This document shows, piece by piece, positions 6,810-15,916 of a stretch of DNA of 64,000 bases. Position 1 is the stretch's first letter, and each line of letters begins with the position of its first letter. The notes beneath the pieces were generated by a model that made no database searches, had not been told where the DNA came from, and saw only the letters and a program-made list of their open reading frames with translations. The stretch covers positions 744,001-808,000 of the forward strand of contig OZ244822.1 in assembly GCA_965220345.1 (NCBI GenBank), written 5' to 3'. Both the position numbers and the translations under genes were made by a program. The stretch comes from Aldehydirespirator sp965220345 (GTDB lineage: Bacteria; Actinomycetota; Acidimicrobiia; Acidimicrobiales; Aldehydirespiratoraceae).

Positions 6810-9167
6810 TTAGGTGTTGGCGGTTTCGATGGCTTCCCATACTCGGTCGGGCAGCACCGGCATGTCAATGTTGCGCACCCCGAGATGCGCCACAGCATCA
6901 ACAACCGCGTTCACGAACGCTGCTGGTGAACCCACCGTCGCCGACTCACCGATGCCTTTAGCCCCGATCGGGTGATGCGGAGAAGGCGTTACCGTCTCAA
7001 GCAACTCGAAATTCGGTGTCTCCCAAGCGGTGGGGATCAGATAATCCATGAAGTTTGAGCCGATGCAGTTGCCGTCGTCATCGAAAGTAATCCACTGCAT
7101 CGAAGACATGGCAAAGCCTTCGGTCAACCCGCCGTGGATCTGACCTTCTACGATCATCGGGTTGATACGAACCCCGCAATCATCAAGAGCGATCATGCGA
7201 CGAACCTTCCACACTCCAGTGTCAGGATCAACATCAACCACCACCACATATGACCCATACGGGAACGTGAGGTTCGGCGGGTTGTAGTAAGTGACATCCT
7301 CAAGGCCGTATTCCATACCCTCGGGCAGGTTGGTGTAAGCCGCAAAAGCAGCGTCTTGGATCGACACCGACTGATCAGGCGAGCCAGCCACAAAGAACTT
7401 ATCGGCATCACGCTCAATGTCTTCGGGCGCGGCCTCAAGCAAATGCGCGGCAATATGGCGAGCCTTATCAGCGATCTTGCGGGCCACCATGGCCGTGGCC
7501 GCGCCGCCCACAGGAGTGGAGCGTGAGGCGTAGGTGCCAAGCCCGTATGGCGTGTCGTCGGTGTCACCATGGATAACTTTGATATCGCTGGCGGGAATGC
7601 CGGTCTCTTCAGCCACGATCTGAGCGAAGGTTGTTTCATGGCCTTGGCCTTGAGTCTTGACCCCGATCTTCAAAACAGCCTTACCAGTGGGATGTACCCG
7701 CAACTCAGCAGAGTCGATCATCTTCAAACCGGCAATGTCGTAGGTGTGAGCCGGACCTGCGCCGACTGCTTCAGTGAAATGCGCTATACCAATCCCCATC
7801 AGTTTGCCTTGCTCACGCGCTGCGGCCTGCTCGGCACGCAACTCGTCATAACCAGCAGCATCCAAAGCTTTGCGCAGCGCTGTCGGATAATCGCCTGAGT
7901 CATAAACAAAGCCAGTGGGTGTCTCATACGGAAACTGCTCAGGCTGGATGAAGTTACGAAGCCTGAGTTCGGCAGGGTCAATGCCAAGCTCGTCAGCAGC
8001 GGTCTGCATCAACCGCTCAATCAAAAACGAAGCTTCGGTGATACGAAACGAGCAGCGATAAGCCACCCCGCCCGGTGCTTTATTGGTGAAAGCGCCACGA
8101 CATTTGATATGTGCATTACCGAAGTCGTAGCTGCCGGTGCAGACATGAAACAGTCCAGCCTTATAACGCGTCGGTTGAGCATCGGCGTAAAAGGCACCCT
8201 GATCCGAAAGCATGTCCACCCGCATCGCTTGGATCCGTCCATCGTTGGAGAGAGCCAGCTCGCCGGTCATGTAATAGTCACGACCAAAGCCCGTTGAGAT
8301 CAGGTTGCCGGTGCGGGTTTCTACCCATTTGACGGGCTGGCCGATCAACAAACTGGCTGCGGTTGCCACCACATAGCCGGGATAGATCGGCACCTTATTG
8401 CCGAAACCCCCACCAATGTCAGGGCTGACAATACGAATATTCTGCTCAGGCAGCCCAGCCACCAAAGCGAAAAGTGTGCGGTGAGCGTGCGGTGCCTGAG
8501 AAGTCATGTAAAGCGTGGCTTGACCGGTCACCGAATTGACATCAGCAACAATCCCGCAGGTCTCAAGCGGAGACGGATGCGAACGCGGATAGTGAGTGGT
8601 CAGCGACACCACCCGATCAGCATTCGCGAAAGCGGCCTCGGTGGCGGCTGCGTCACCGGTCTCCCAGGTGTAAGCCAGATTGTCGGTCTGACCCTCTTTT
8701 TCGTCACGTATCAGCTCGGCACCATCAGCCAGCGACTGTTGAGGAGTAGTGATGGCATCAAGCATCTCGTAATCCACTTCAACCAGCTCAGCGGCATCGG
8801 TAGCGATATAAGGATCGGTAGCAACAACGGCGGCCACCTCTTGACCTTGATAGCGAACCTTGTCGGTGGCCAGCACGGCCTGAGTGTCGCCCGAGAGGGT
8901 GGGCATCCAAGCCAGCCCGTGAGCATCCATCAGCTCGCCCGTGACCACAGCCACAACACCATCAACAGCGGCAGCCGCTTCAGTGTCAATGCTGTTGATG
9001 CGGGCGTGCGCCACCGGGGAGCGCACCAGCGCCATATACAGCATTCCAGGCAGGGCAATGTCGTCAACGAAATTGCCTTGACCTTCGATCAGGCGAGCGT
9101 CCTCAGCACGCTTGACGCTGTGACCGATGCCTCCAATCTCGGGAGACGTAGTAGTGGTGTCAGTCAT
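6810..9167 (-). CDS. coxL: Aerobic carbon monoxide dehydrogenase, large (molybdenum) subunit, form I
   Basis: A 785-residue molybdenum hydroxylase subunit. With CoxM and CoxS it oxidises CO with water to CO2, two electrons and two protons at a Cu-Mo active site. The active-site loop AYRCSFR is at residues 369-375, with Cys372 in the position of the copper-binding cysteine of Oligotropha CoxL. This is the form I signature; form II enzymes read AYRGAGR. GGGFGNK (252-258) and the C-terminal GIGES, with the conserved Glu at about 741, are also present. AGGAGG lies 9 nt upstream of the ATG, 20 nt after coxS. The operon order M-S-L is typical of form I. The maturation genes coxD, coxE, coxF and coxG are not in this window. 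Confidence 0.93.
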   Translation of the reverse strand: MTDTTTTSPEIGGIGHSVKRAEDARLIEGQGNFVDDIALPGMLYMALVRSPVAHARINSIDTEAAAAVDGVVAVVTGELMDAHGLAWMPTLSGDTQAVLATDKVRYQGQEVAAVVATDPYIATDAAELVEVDYEMLDAITTPQQSLADGAELIRDEKEGQTDNLAYTWETGDAAATEAAFANADRVVSLTTHYPRSHPSPLETCGIVADVNSVTGQATLYMTSQAPHAHRTLFALVAGLPEQNIRIVSPDIGGGFGNKVPIYPGYVVATAASLLIGQPVKWVETRTGNLISTGFGRDYYMTGELALSNDGRIQAMRVDMLSDQGAFYADAQPTRYKAGLFHVCTGSYDFGNAHIKCRGAFTNKAPGGVAYRCSFRITEASFLIERLMQTAADELGIDPAELRLRNFIQPEQFPYETPTGFVYDSGDYPTALRKALDAAGYDELRAEQAAAREQGKLMGIGIAHFTEAVGAGPAHTYDIAGLKMIDSAELRVHPTGKAVLKIGVKTQGQGHETTFAQIVAEETGIPASDIKVIHGDTDDTPYGLGTYASRSTPVGGAATAMVARKIADKARHIAAHLLEAAPEDIERDADKFFVAGSPDQSVSIQDAAFAAYTNLPEGMEYGLEDVTYYNPPNLTFPYGSYVVVVDVDPDTGVWKVRRMIALDDCGVRINPMIVEGQIHGGLTEGFAMSSMQWITFDDDGNCIGSNFMDYLIPTAWETPNFELLETVTPSPHHPIGAKGIGESATVGSPAAFVNAVVDAVAHLGVRNIDMPVLPDRVWEAIETANT

Positions 9168-9187
9168 TTGCTATTGCCTCCTGAGCT

Positions 9188-9688
9188 TCAGGCATCTGCG
9201 CCAGCGGAGCCGTTACTGGCGGCACCGTTGCTGGCTGCCGCGGCGGCGGCTTGGATTGATTTGACAATGTTCATGTAGCCGGTACAACGGCACAGGTTGC
9301 CGGAAATGGCCCAGCGGACTTCTTCGTCAGAGGGATTTGGGTTATCTTCAATGAGGGCAGCCCCTACCAGCATCATCGCTGGAGTGCAGAAACCGCACTG
9401 CAGACCGTGCTCATCGCTGAAGGCTTGCTGGATCGGATGCAGTCCGTCAGCGGTTTTGAGGCCTTCGACGGTGGTTACATTTCGCCCGTCGGCTTGCACT
9501 GCAAGCATGGTGCAGGATTTGACCGGCTTGCCGTCCACTAGCACAGTGCAAACCCCGCAGCTTGTAGTGTCACACCCGATGTGGGTGCCGGTCAGCCCAG
9601 CACCAGTGCGTATGTGATCCACCAGCAGTTTGCGGGGCTCGACATCAGACGTGTGATCAGTTCCGTTTATGTTGACGGTGATCTCCAT
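9188..9688 (-). CDS. coxS: Carbon monoxide dehydrogenase, small iron-sulfur subunit
   Basis: A 166-residue protein with two [2Fe-2S] clusters that pass electrons from the molybdenum site to the FAD of CoxM. The plant-ferredoxin-type cluster uses Cys39, 44, 47 and 59. The second, all-helical cluster domain uses Cys98, 101, 133 and 135 (CGFCTP and NLCRCTG). The length and cysteine spacing are those of the family. The C-terminus ends in an Ala/Ser/Gly-rich tail that is not part of the fold. It lies 47 nt after coxM and 20 nt before coxL, so the three genes are almost certainly one transcript. A purine-rich GGAAGGAAG occurs about 12-20 nt upstream of the start. Confidence 0.93.
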   Translation of the reverse strand: MEITVNINGTDHTSDVEPRKLLVDHIRTGAGLTGTHIGCDTTSCGVCTVLVDGKPVKSCTMLAVQADGRNVTTVEGLKTADGLHPIQQAFSDEHGLQCGFCTPAMMLVGAALIEDNPNPSDEEVRWAISGNLCRCTGYMNIVKSIQAAAAAASNGAASNGSAGADA

Positions 9689-9712
9689 GATTCTTCGATT
9701 CTTCCTTCCAGA

Positions 9713-9746
9713 TCTTGTTCAGCTTTGAGTCTTGTTCAGCTTTGAG
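9713..9746. repeat. 17-bp perfect tandem duplication over the coxM stop codon
   Basis: TCTTGTTCAGCTTTGAG occurs twice head to tail. The second copy contains the last codons and TGA stop of coxM (minus strand); the first repeats them downstream, so a second TGA follows 17 nt later in another frame. Confidence 0.85.
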
Positions 9747-10596
9747 CCTGCTCAGCGGCTTCAGTGAGTGCTCTTCGGGTGAAAGCAGCCACAACTTGGC
9801 GCTTCCAGCGTGCTGTGCCCCTTACATCGTCACGGGGATCTGATGCAGCGGCTGCGGCTGCGCCAGCCTCAGCGAACAGCTCAGCGCTAGGTGTGTTGCC
9901 TACCAGCAGCGCCTCGGCATCATGGGCTTTGCAGTTGATCGGCGCAACCGAGGTCATGGCCACACCAGCTGCACTGATCCTGCCGTCAGCGCCAAGCTCC
10001 AGATGAGCAGCTACGCCTACCGTGGCGTAGTCACCAATCTTGCGCTCAAGCTTCTGATACGAACCCCCTGAGCCGCCGCTAGGTGCCGGTATACGCAACC
10101 CGATCACCATTTCGTCGTCAGCTAGAGAATTAGTGAAGAAGTCCACCACAAAGTCGTCAATGGCGATCATGCGCTGACCTGACGGACCTTGAGCGATGAC
10201 TTCTGCGCCGGTGGCGAGTAGCACCGTGTTCCAGTCGCCTTCGGGATCGCAATGCGCCACAGATCCACACATAGTGCCCAGGTTGCGCACCAGCGGATCA
10301 GCGATCCACGGCGCAGCCGAAGCAACCGCGCCAGCCACTTGATCAGATGCTGCAACATCGGCGTGTCGCACCAGTGCCCCGATCTGCACATGACCGTTCT
10401 GGCGCTCAATAGAGTCGAGTCCGCTGATCCGGTTGATGTCGACTAGCTGTGTCGGGGTAGCAAAACGCAGTTTCATCATCGGCAGCAGACTCTGTCCTCC
10501 CGCTAAGAAACGCGCCTCGTCTCCTCCTTGCGTTTTTGCAGCGACTGCTTCCTCCACAGAGGAAACAACCTGGTATTCAAACTGGGCAGGCAGCAC
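9736..10596 (-). CDS. coxM: Carbon monoxide dehydrogenase, medium FAD-binding subunit
   Basis: A 286-residue flavoprotein of the FAD_binding_5/CO_deh_flav_C type that receives electrons from CoxS and hands them to the respiratory chain. The two FAD-binding motifs of the family are AGGQS at residues 32-36 and TMCG at 108-111, within NLGTMCGSVAH. It starts with GTG; GGGGGT lies about 10 nt upstream. It is the first gene of the coxMSL operon and faces an MFS gene across about 200 bp. The stop codon lies in a 17-bp tandem repeat. The only cytochrome c seen in the window is at 24.6 kb, not next to the operon, so the physiological electron acceptor is unknown. Confidence 0.9.
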   Translation of the reverse strand: MLPAQFEYQVVSSVEEAVAAKTQGGDEARFLAGGQSLLPMMKLRFATPTQLVDINRISGLDSIERQNGHVQIGALVRHADVAASDQVAGAVASAAPWIADPLVRNLGTMCGSVAHCDPEGDWNTVLLATGAEVIAQGPSGQRMIAIDDFVVDFFTNSLADDEMVIGLRIPAPSGGSGGSYQKLERKIGDYATVGVAAHLELGADGRISAAGVAMTSVAPINCKAHDAEALLVGNTPSAELFAEAGAAAAAASDPRDDVRGTARWKRQVVAAFTRRALTEAAEQAQS

Positions 10597-10652
10597 GCTT
10601 AGACCCCCAATCGTCGGGAACAGGCGTGGGGTCCCACACCTGAGCGGGTGAC

Positions 10653-10682
10653 ATTAGAACACCAAGATTAAGGTTGTCTAAT
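10653..10682. promoter_or_regulatory. Imperfect inverted repeat between coxM and the MFS gene; candidate operator
   Basis: ATTAGAACACC, eight bases, then GGTTGTCTAAT: 11-bp arms with 9 matching positions. It lies roughly in the middle of the divergent intergenic region and could bind a dimeric repressor acting on either gene. No regulator gene is adjacent, so this is a suggestion only. Confidence 0.35.
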
Positions 10683-10797
10683 CGGACACGAAATCATTGC
10701 CGGATTTAGGTTTTCGCAGTTGGACTGCTGGAGTTCGATTGCCTCAACATCAAGATCAACATCAAATTCGTGCTGGCTTTCAGGGGTACGCTGACGA

Positions 10798-12048
10798 ATG
10801 CGCGTTCGGACGCGCGCTGTCGGAGATGCCCAATCCCCTGGACGCTTCGCAGCGCTTAGCTACCCCGACTACCGGCTTCTTTTCATCGGCGGCTTATTGA
10901 CTTTTTTGGCCATGCATGTGGCTAACGTCGCCCGCGCTTGGCTGGCTTTTGAGATAACCGGCACCAACGCAGGGCTCGGCGGGGTGATGCTGACTTTCGG
11001 GCTTTGCAGCATTGTTGCTATTCCTTACGGTGGCGTGGTTAGCGACCGTTTCTCCAAACGCGACGTGCTGCTGGTTGCGGGTATGCTGCAGGCTGCAACT
11101 CCGATATGTCTCGGCATTGCGGTGGCGACCAGCAACGAGGCCTACTGGATTCTTTTGGCTGCGAGTGCCGTGCAGGGTGGAGTGATCTCGATTCTGGCAC
11201 CAGCTCGACTCTCTTTCACTTCTGAGATTGTCGGCCCTGAAACTGTCACCAATGCAGTGTTTTTGTCGATGTCCACTTTCCAGTTGGCGCGTGTTACTGG
11301 GCCAGCAGCCGCTGGTGCTCTGATCGGCGTGGCCTTCTTTGGCCTTGCGGGGGTCTTTTTTATTGCTGGAGTGTTGGCAACTCTCAGCATTGTGCTTCTC
11401 GTCGGGCTGCCGCGGACAGTCCCGGAACGCCAGTCGAAGCTCAGCGCTCTAGGAGATATTGCCGACGGGTTGCGCTTCGTTCGCTCCCGGCCTGATCTTA
11501 TGCATCTGCTAGCGCTGTCTTTTGGGGTGGTGCTGATCGGTTTTCCTTACATTGTTTTCCTGCCCGTGGTAGCCGAGGAGGTGCATAACAGTGGATCAAT
11601 CGGTTTCGGCTTTCTCAATGCTGCGGCTGCTGTGGGTGCAGTCGTGGGGTCGGTCGCTCTGGCGAACCTGTCACGGCAGCAGCTGCGACCGTTTCAGACT
11701 CGCAGCGGGTTCGTGTTCGGAGCTTGTCTGGCAGTGTTCGCGGTGATGCCGAACTTTTACTCGGCTCTGCTAGCCATGGCAGGCATTGGGGCTGCTTCTA
11801 GCGCGTTCAGCGCGCTCAACAACTCAATCCTGCTCACCACCACGCCAAGTGAGTATCAGGGGCGGGTGCAGAGCCTATTCATGTTGAGTTTCTCGGGTTT
11901 CGCTGTAGCCGCTCTGCCGATCGGCATAGTCGCTGATGCCATAGGGATACGTGCCACTCTGGTAGCCCTCGGGGTGCTGGTAGTCGCTGTAGTGGCTGTT
12001 TCGCGGCTGCTTGATAGCAGCGCCGCCAAACCCGCTGCGCTCCACTGA
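10798..12048 (+). CDS. MFS transporter, DHA3/EntS-like
   Basis: A 416-residue major facilitator with about 12 hydrophobic segments. The motif GGVVSDRFSKRDVLL between helices 2 and 3 is the MFS motif A. The overall pattern (FRSPDYRLLF-like opening, FVRSRPDLMHLL in the central loop) resembles the DHA3/EntS group of drug or siderophore exporters. The substrate is unknown. The gene is divergent from coxM, with no sign of a functional link. The start at 10798 is not backed by a clear ribosome-binding site, so the first 15-20 residues are uncertain. It probably reads on into the TSUP gene 81 bp downstream. Confidence 0.8.
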   Translation: MRVRTRAVGDAQSPGRFAALSYPDYRLLFIGGLLTFLAMHVANVARAWLAFEITGTNAGLGGVMLTFGLCSIVAIPYGGVVSDRFSKRDVLLVAGMLQAATPICLGIAVATSNEAYWILLAASAVQGGVISILAPARLSFTSEIVGPETVTNAVFLSMSTFQLARVTGPAAAGALIGVAFFGLAGVFFIAGVLATLSIVLLVGLPRTVPERQSKLSALGDIADGLRFVRSRPDLMHLLALSFGVVLIGFPYIVFLPVVAEEVHNSGSIGFGFLNAAAAVGAVVGSVALANLSRQQLRPFQTRSGFVFGACLAVFAVMPNFYSALLAMAGIGAASSAFSALNNSILLTTTPSEYQGRVQSLFMLSFSGFAVAALPIGIVADAIGIRATLVALGVLVVAVVAVSRLLDSSAAKPAALH

Positions 12049-12055
12049 GAGAACC

Positions 12056-12100
12056 AGCAAATTGTTGACTGGCAAATTGACTAGCAAATTGTTGAAACCC
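12056..12100. repeat. Tandem short repeats after the MFS stop codon
   Basis: AGCAAATTGTTGACT, GGCAAATTGACT and AGCAAATTGTTGAAA follow each other directly downstream of the MFS stop. They are another example of the 3'-end microduplications seen throughout the window. Confidence 0.6.
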
Positions 12101-12129
12101 GTCGCTCTCAAACGGAGTCGGTCCCGCTC

Positions 12130-12873
12130 GTGAGCACCACCGAGCTGCTGGTGGTGGTTGTGGCCTCAGCCGTGGCGATGCTGGTGAAGAGCGTCACCGG
12201 GCTCGGTTATCCACTGCTGAGCATCCCGATAATCGCCACCGTGGCAGGTGTGGAAACGGCTGTGGTGGTGGTGAGCCTCCCCAACGCGGCAGCCAACATC
12301 TTGATCGGCTGGCGCACCCGTGCAGCCCGGTCAGAGTCACGCGATCTGGTGCCTTTGGCAGCTGCTTCAGTGCTAACTGCCGCAGCTGGCAGCTTCGTGC
12401 TGGTCAACGTTTCGGAGCGGCCGCTGCTGATCGTGCTGTCGGTCACGGTTCTTTTGTTCGTGGTGCGGTCGCTGTGGCTCGGCGAAATCGTGGTGGCACC
12501 CGAACAAGGCAAGCGCGCGGCTCCTTTTGTGGGGGCGGTCGCGGGTCTAATGCAAGGTGCTGTGGGCGTGTCCGGTCCGATTATCGGTTCTTGGCTCTAC
12601 GCCTATCGGCTGAGCCGCGATGCCTACATTTTCTCGTTGGCGGTGGTGTTTTTGTGGTCCGGCTCGACTCAGATCATGACGCTGGCGTTGATCGGCGAAT
12701 TCACTGCCGACCGTCTGGTGGCTGCGGCAGTGGCGCTGGGGCCGGTGCTGGTGATGGTGCAACTGGGCGAACGTCTGAGAGCCAGGCTGTCGAGCGCTCA
12801 GTTCGACAGAGCGGTGCTGGCACTGCTGGCGACCGCGGGCGTGGTTCTGGTGGCACGAGTCATCACCGGCTAG
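12130..12873 (+). CDS. TSUP-family permease (TauE/SafE-like)
   Basis: A 247-residue integral membrane protein with about seven to eight hydrophobic segments and the two-fold repeat of the TauE/SafE (DUF81) family. The family moves sulfur-containing anions or organic acids such as sulfite, sulfoacetate or taurine-derived anions; the substrate cannot be told here. Typical features are KSVTGLGYPLLSIPI near the N-terminus and GAVAGLMQGAVGVSGPIIG at the start of the second half. It starts at a GTG. The stop codon TAG lies in a 24-25-bp repeat shared with the end of the convergent ABC gene. Confidence 0.82.
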   Translation: MSTTELLVVVVASAVAMLVKSVTGLGYPLLSIPIIATVAGVETAVVVVSLPNAAANILIGWRTRAARSESRDLVPLAAASVLTAAAGSFVLVNVSERPLLIVLSVTVLLFVVRSLWLGEIVVAPEQGKRAAPFVGAVAGLMQGAVGVSGPIIGSWLYAYRLSRDAYIFSLAVVFLWSGSTQIMTLALIGEFTADRLVAAAVALGPVLVMVQLGERLRARLSSAQFDRAVLALLATAGVVLVARVITG

Positions 12874-12925
12874 ACGCTCAAAGCTGACATCGGCTAGACG
12901 CCCAAAACTGTTCATCGGTTAGCTA
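12867..12925. repeat. Tandem repeats spanning the stop codons of two convergent genes
   Basis: Units of about 24, 25 and 10 bases begin CGGCTAGACGC, CGGCTAGACGC and CGGTTAGC. The first carries the TAG stop of the TSUP gene; the last carries the TAA stop of the LivHMG fusion on the other strand. Confidence 0.75.
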
Positions 12926-15885
12926 TTGGCTGGAGCGGCTGGCGGCCTGTGTTCGTAGGTGCCCAGATAGCTGGCTATCACCAACTCGTCGCGGCGAATC
13001 TCGTCGGGCGAGCCCTCTGCGATCACAGCCCCCGCCTCCAGGCAATAGACGCGGTCGCTTATCCCCATTAGCAGGGCCATGTCGTGTTCGATGACGACCA
13101 CCGCGGCATTGAGTTCGTTCTGCATCTGCTTGATGAGCGGAGCGAACGCTTCGGCTTCTCTCTGTGCCACACCGGCGGTGGGTTCATCAAGCAGCAGCAC
13201 TCTGGCTTCGACCGCCAGCAGTCCCGATAACTCCACTATGCGTCGTGTGCCCGTGGAAAGCGTGCCCACGAAATGATCGGCGTAACGCTTCAAGCCCATG
13301 TATCCGATGATCTCGTCGGCTTCAGCGCGTTTGCGCCGCTCCTGGCGCGGCGACGGCGGCAAAGCGGTCATCGATGCCAGCAGCCGTGATGATGACCGCG
13401 CCTCAAGAGCAACCATCAACGACTCGCGGACTGTGAGATCGGGATAGACACGGGCGCTCTGAAAGCCGCGTCCCAAACCGTTGGCATGGCGTTCATGTGC
13501 ATTCTTGTCAGTGACATCGCTGCCGAGCACAAAGACTCTTCCCTCAGCTTCAACGAAGCCGCAGACAGCGTTGAGCAGCGTGGACTTGCCAGCGCCGTTG
13601 GTGCCGATCAAACCCACCAGCTCACCGTGATCCACATGCATCGACACCCTGTCGACAGCAACGTTGCCCCCGAAGCGCACCGTCACTTCATTGGTCTTCA
13701 AAGCCGCAGCATCTCCGACGGACACGACGGACACAGATGCCTTTGCTGCCTGTGGTTGGTTGTATGCCGACGCGGACACTGCTACCGGACGAGTCGAAGT
13801 CGCCGCAGAACCAGCCGGGGGCTGCTTTAAGAACTGTGAGGGCTGCGCCTCAAGCTCGTCGTAAGGTGTCGCGACGGGCTGTGCCTCAGGCTGCTGCGGC
13901 GGCAACCTGCGTTCAGCGCGCGCTAAGAGCCTGTCGCGCGCGCCGTAGATCAGCTGCATCAGACCACCCGGGAAATACATGAGCAGAATCAGCAGACCGA
14001 TGTTGCTGGTCAACAGCCTCACCAGGTCATCAAGTTGATCGGGAGTCATCTGAGGGATGCCGCGGACCCACAGCGCCCCTAGGATCGCACCTGCCACCGA
14101 GCCGAGACCGCCGACAATCGCGGTCGCTACCACCGCAATCGATTCGCCTGCCCTGAACGTGAAGGTGGGCTGAAGCGCAGGAACCAGGGTCACGAACAAA
14201 CCGCCGGAGTATGCGGCGATGCCCCCTGCCACACCGAAAGCTGTCAGCTTCATGCGAATCGGCGACACGGTAGACGCGGCGGCCATCTCCTCGTTGTCAC
14301 GCACCGCCATCCATGATCTCCCTATGCCGGTACGGCGCAGCCGCGCGACCACAGCGGCCAGCGTCGCCAGCGATAGCAGGCACAAGAAGTAATAGTTGCG
14401 CCGTGAAGCTCCGAAGTCGATGTATACGGGACCAATGTCGAGCACCGGCTTGGAGGCGGGCTGCGGGAAGCCAGCGCCTCCAGTGAAGAAGTCCTGATCG
14501 AACAGCCAGGCAGCCGCCGCCACCGCGAACGCAAGGGTGGTAACAGCCAAAAAAAGGCCTCGCACGCGCAGCGCGGGGATGCCCACTATCACTGCGGCCA
14601 ACACGCCGACAGCAGTGGCTATCACCATGGCTTGAGCCCATTGCAGTTCGAACGACAGGTCGAACAAGTCGAAAGGCACTGGAATGTCGTTGCCCTGAGT
14701 CAACCCGATCACGGTCAAACCGCCCAGGCCCACGAAGGCGTATTGACCTAGCGAGAGTTGGCCAGCCCAGCCGGTGAGCACCGTCATCGACATCACCACC
14801 ATCGCGAACAGCAGAATGCTGGTCCAGATGAACAGCGCGCTGCTGCTGGTGAGCGACAATCCCAGAACCACGAAAAAACCGAAGAGTGCTATGAAACCCA
14901 TGGTGTTGAGGTGGCGCACCCACCACACAGACTCCAAGCGGCTAGGAACAGCTTTTAGCCGCGGCGACAATGACCAGGGCTCCTGTTCGCCGCTACTGCG
15001 AACCAGAAGCACCACCACTGCCAGCACAGCCACGAACAGGTAAACGTCGACCAGTGAACGGTTCGCTGACTCAACGTTGGCGCGGATCAGCGTCTCGGCC
15101 AGACCCACCCCAACTCCAGCGACGATCGTTCCCGGCAGCGAACGCATCCGTGCCAGAAGCGACACCACCAACACCTTCAGAAGCAGCGGCTCGGCTATTG
15201 CGGCGGTGCCTGCCTCAGCCGAGTTGACACCCTGCAACGGTGCCAGAAAAATTGCGGTAGCAGCCGCGAAAGCTCCTGAGACGGTCCACACGATCGTCGA
15301 GGTGCGGCGGGGCGAAGTGCCGTAAACACGCGCTGTGTCGGGATTGGAAGCTGATGCCCTGACCGCCAACCCGAAGCGAGTTCGCGCCATGAACCAGGCC
15401 AATGCGAAGATCAAAACCGGGATCACCGCCAAGACCACCAGTTCTCGAGCTTGCAGCCGGATGTGGTCAGTGGGTGTCCAAGTCGCCTCGAACGCTGCGG
15501 GGATTGGGCCCGGGGTGACCACGCTAGGCAGGTTGAGCTTGGCGAACAGCACTACCTGACCGATGCCTATGGTGGCGATCAGCAAAACCAGCCGGGGCGC
15601 ATTGAAGAGGCGGCGGATAACTACCAGCTCAATGAGCATCCCGAGCACCGCGCAGACCGCCATGGCCAGCACGAACGACAGCCACCAACCGAATCCGTAG
15701 GAGACCAGCAACAGCACGAACACCGCCACCCCGAAAGCTCCGATCTCGCCGTGAGCGAAGTTGAGCACTCCAGTGGAGCGATAGACCAGCACGAACCCGG
15801 CGGCGAAGGCGGCATAGGTGAGCCCCGTCACCAGGCCGAGCGCCACGGCCTGTTGGCTCACGGTGATGCCCAGAAACTCAATCAC
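12919..15885 (-). CDS. Fused branched-chain amino acid-type ABC transporter: LivH-LivM-LivG in one chain
   Basis: A 988-residue protein that joins three normally separate subunits. Residues 1 to about 290 are a LivH-type permease (NFAHGEIGAFG). About 330-630 are a LivM-type permease (TGWAGQLSLGQYAFVGLGG and the cytoplasmic LRRTGIGRSWMAVRDNE loop). A proline-rich linker leads to a LivG-type ATPase from about 731: Walker A GTNGAGKST, signature LSTGTRR, Walker B VLLLDEPTAG, switch His in VIEHD. Partial permease fusions are known in actinobacteria; a complete H-M-G chain is unusual. It lies 31 nt after the MFS-LivF gene and is probably cotranscribed. Together with the divergent binding lipoprotein it should import a branched-chain amino acid, amide or similar polar solute. 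Confidence 0.88.
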   Translation of the reverse strand: MIEFLGITVSQQAVALGLVTGLTYAAFAAGFVLVYRSTGVLNFAHGEIGAFGVAVFVLLLVSYGFGWWLSFVLAMAVCAVLGMLIELVVIRRLFNAPRLVLLIATIGIGQVVLFAKLNLPSVVTPGPIPAAFEATWTPTDHIRLQARELVVLAVIPVLIFALAWFMARTRFGLAVRASASNPDTARVYGTSPRRTSTIVWTVSGAFAAATAIFLAPLQGVNSAEAGTAAIAEPLLLKVLVVSLLARMRSLPGTIVAGVGVGLAETLIRANVESANRSLVDVYLFVAVLAVVVLLVRSSGEQEPWSLSPRLKAVPSRLESVWWVRHLNTMGFIALFGFFVVLGLSLTSSSALFIWTSILLFAMVVMSMTVLTGWAGQLSLGQYAFVGLGGLTVIGLTQGNDIPVPFDLFDLSFELQWAQAMVIATAVGVLAAVIVGIPALRVRGLFLAVTTLAFAVAAAAWLFDQDFFTGGAGFPQPASKPVLDIGPVYIDFGASRRNYYFLCLLSLATLAAVVARLRRTGIGRSWMAVRDNEEMAAASTVSPIRMKLTAFGVAGGIAAYSGGLFVTLVPALQPTFTFRAGESIAVVATAIVGGLGSVAGAILGALWVRGIPQMTPDQLDDLVRLLTSNIGLLILLMYFPGGLMQLIYGARDRLLARAERRLPPQQPEAQPVATPYDELEAQPSQFLKQPPAGSAATSTRPVAVSASAYNQPQAAKASVSVVSVGDAAALKTNEVTVRFGGNVAVDRVSMHVDHGELVGLIGTNGAGKSTLLNAVCGFVEAEGRVFVLGSDVTDKNAHERHANGLGRGFQSARVYPDLTVRESLMVALEARSSSRLLASMTALPPSPRQERRKRAEADEIIGYMGLKRYADHFVGTLSTGTRRIVELSGLLAVEARVLLLDEPTAGVAQREAEAFAPLIKQMQNELNAAVVVIEHDMALLMGISDRVYCLEAGAVIAEGSPDEIRRDELVIASYLGTYEHRPPAAPANS

Positions 15886-15916
15886 AGCCGTGCCGTCCTC
15901 AAGCGGCTCGTGGCTT

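Noticed and set aside
8481..9278. 265-codon plus-strand frame opposite coxL
   Set aside because: It lies wholly antisense to coxL and coxS, His/Arg/Ser-rich, no domain.
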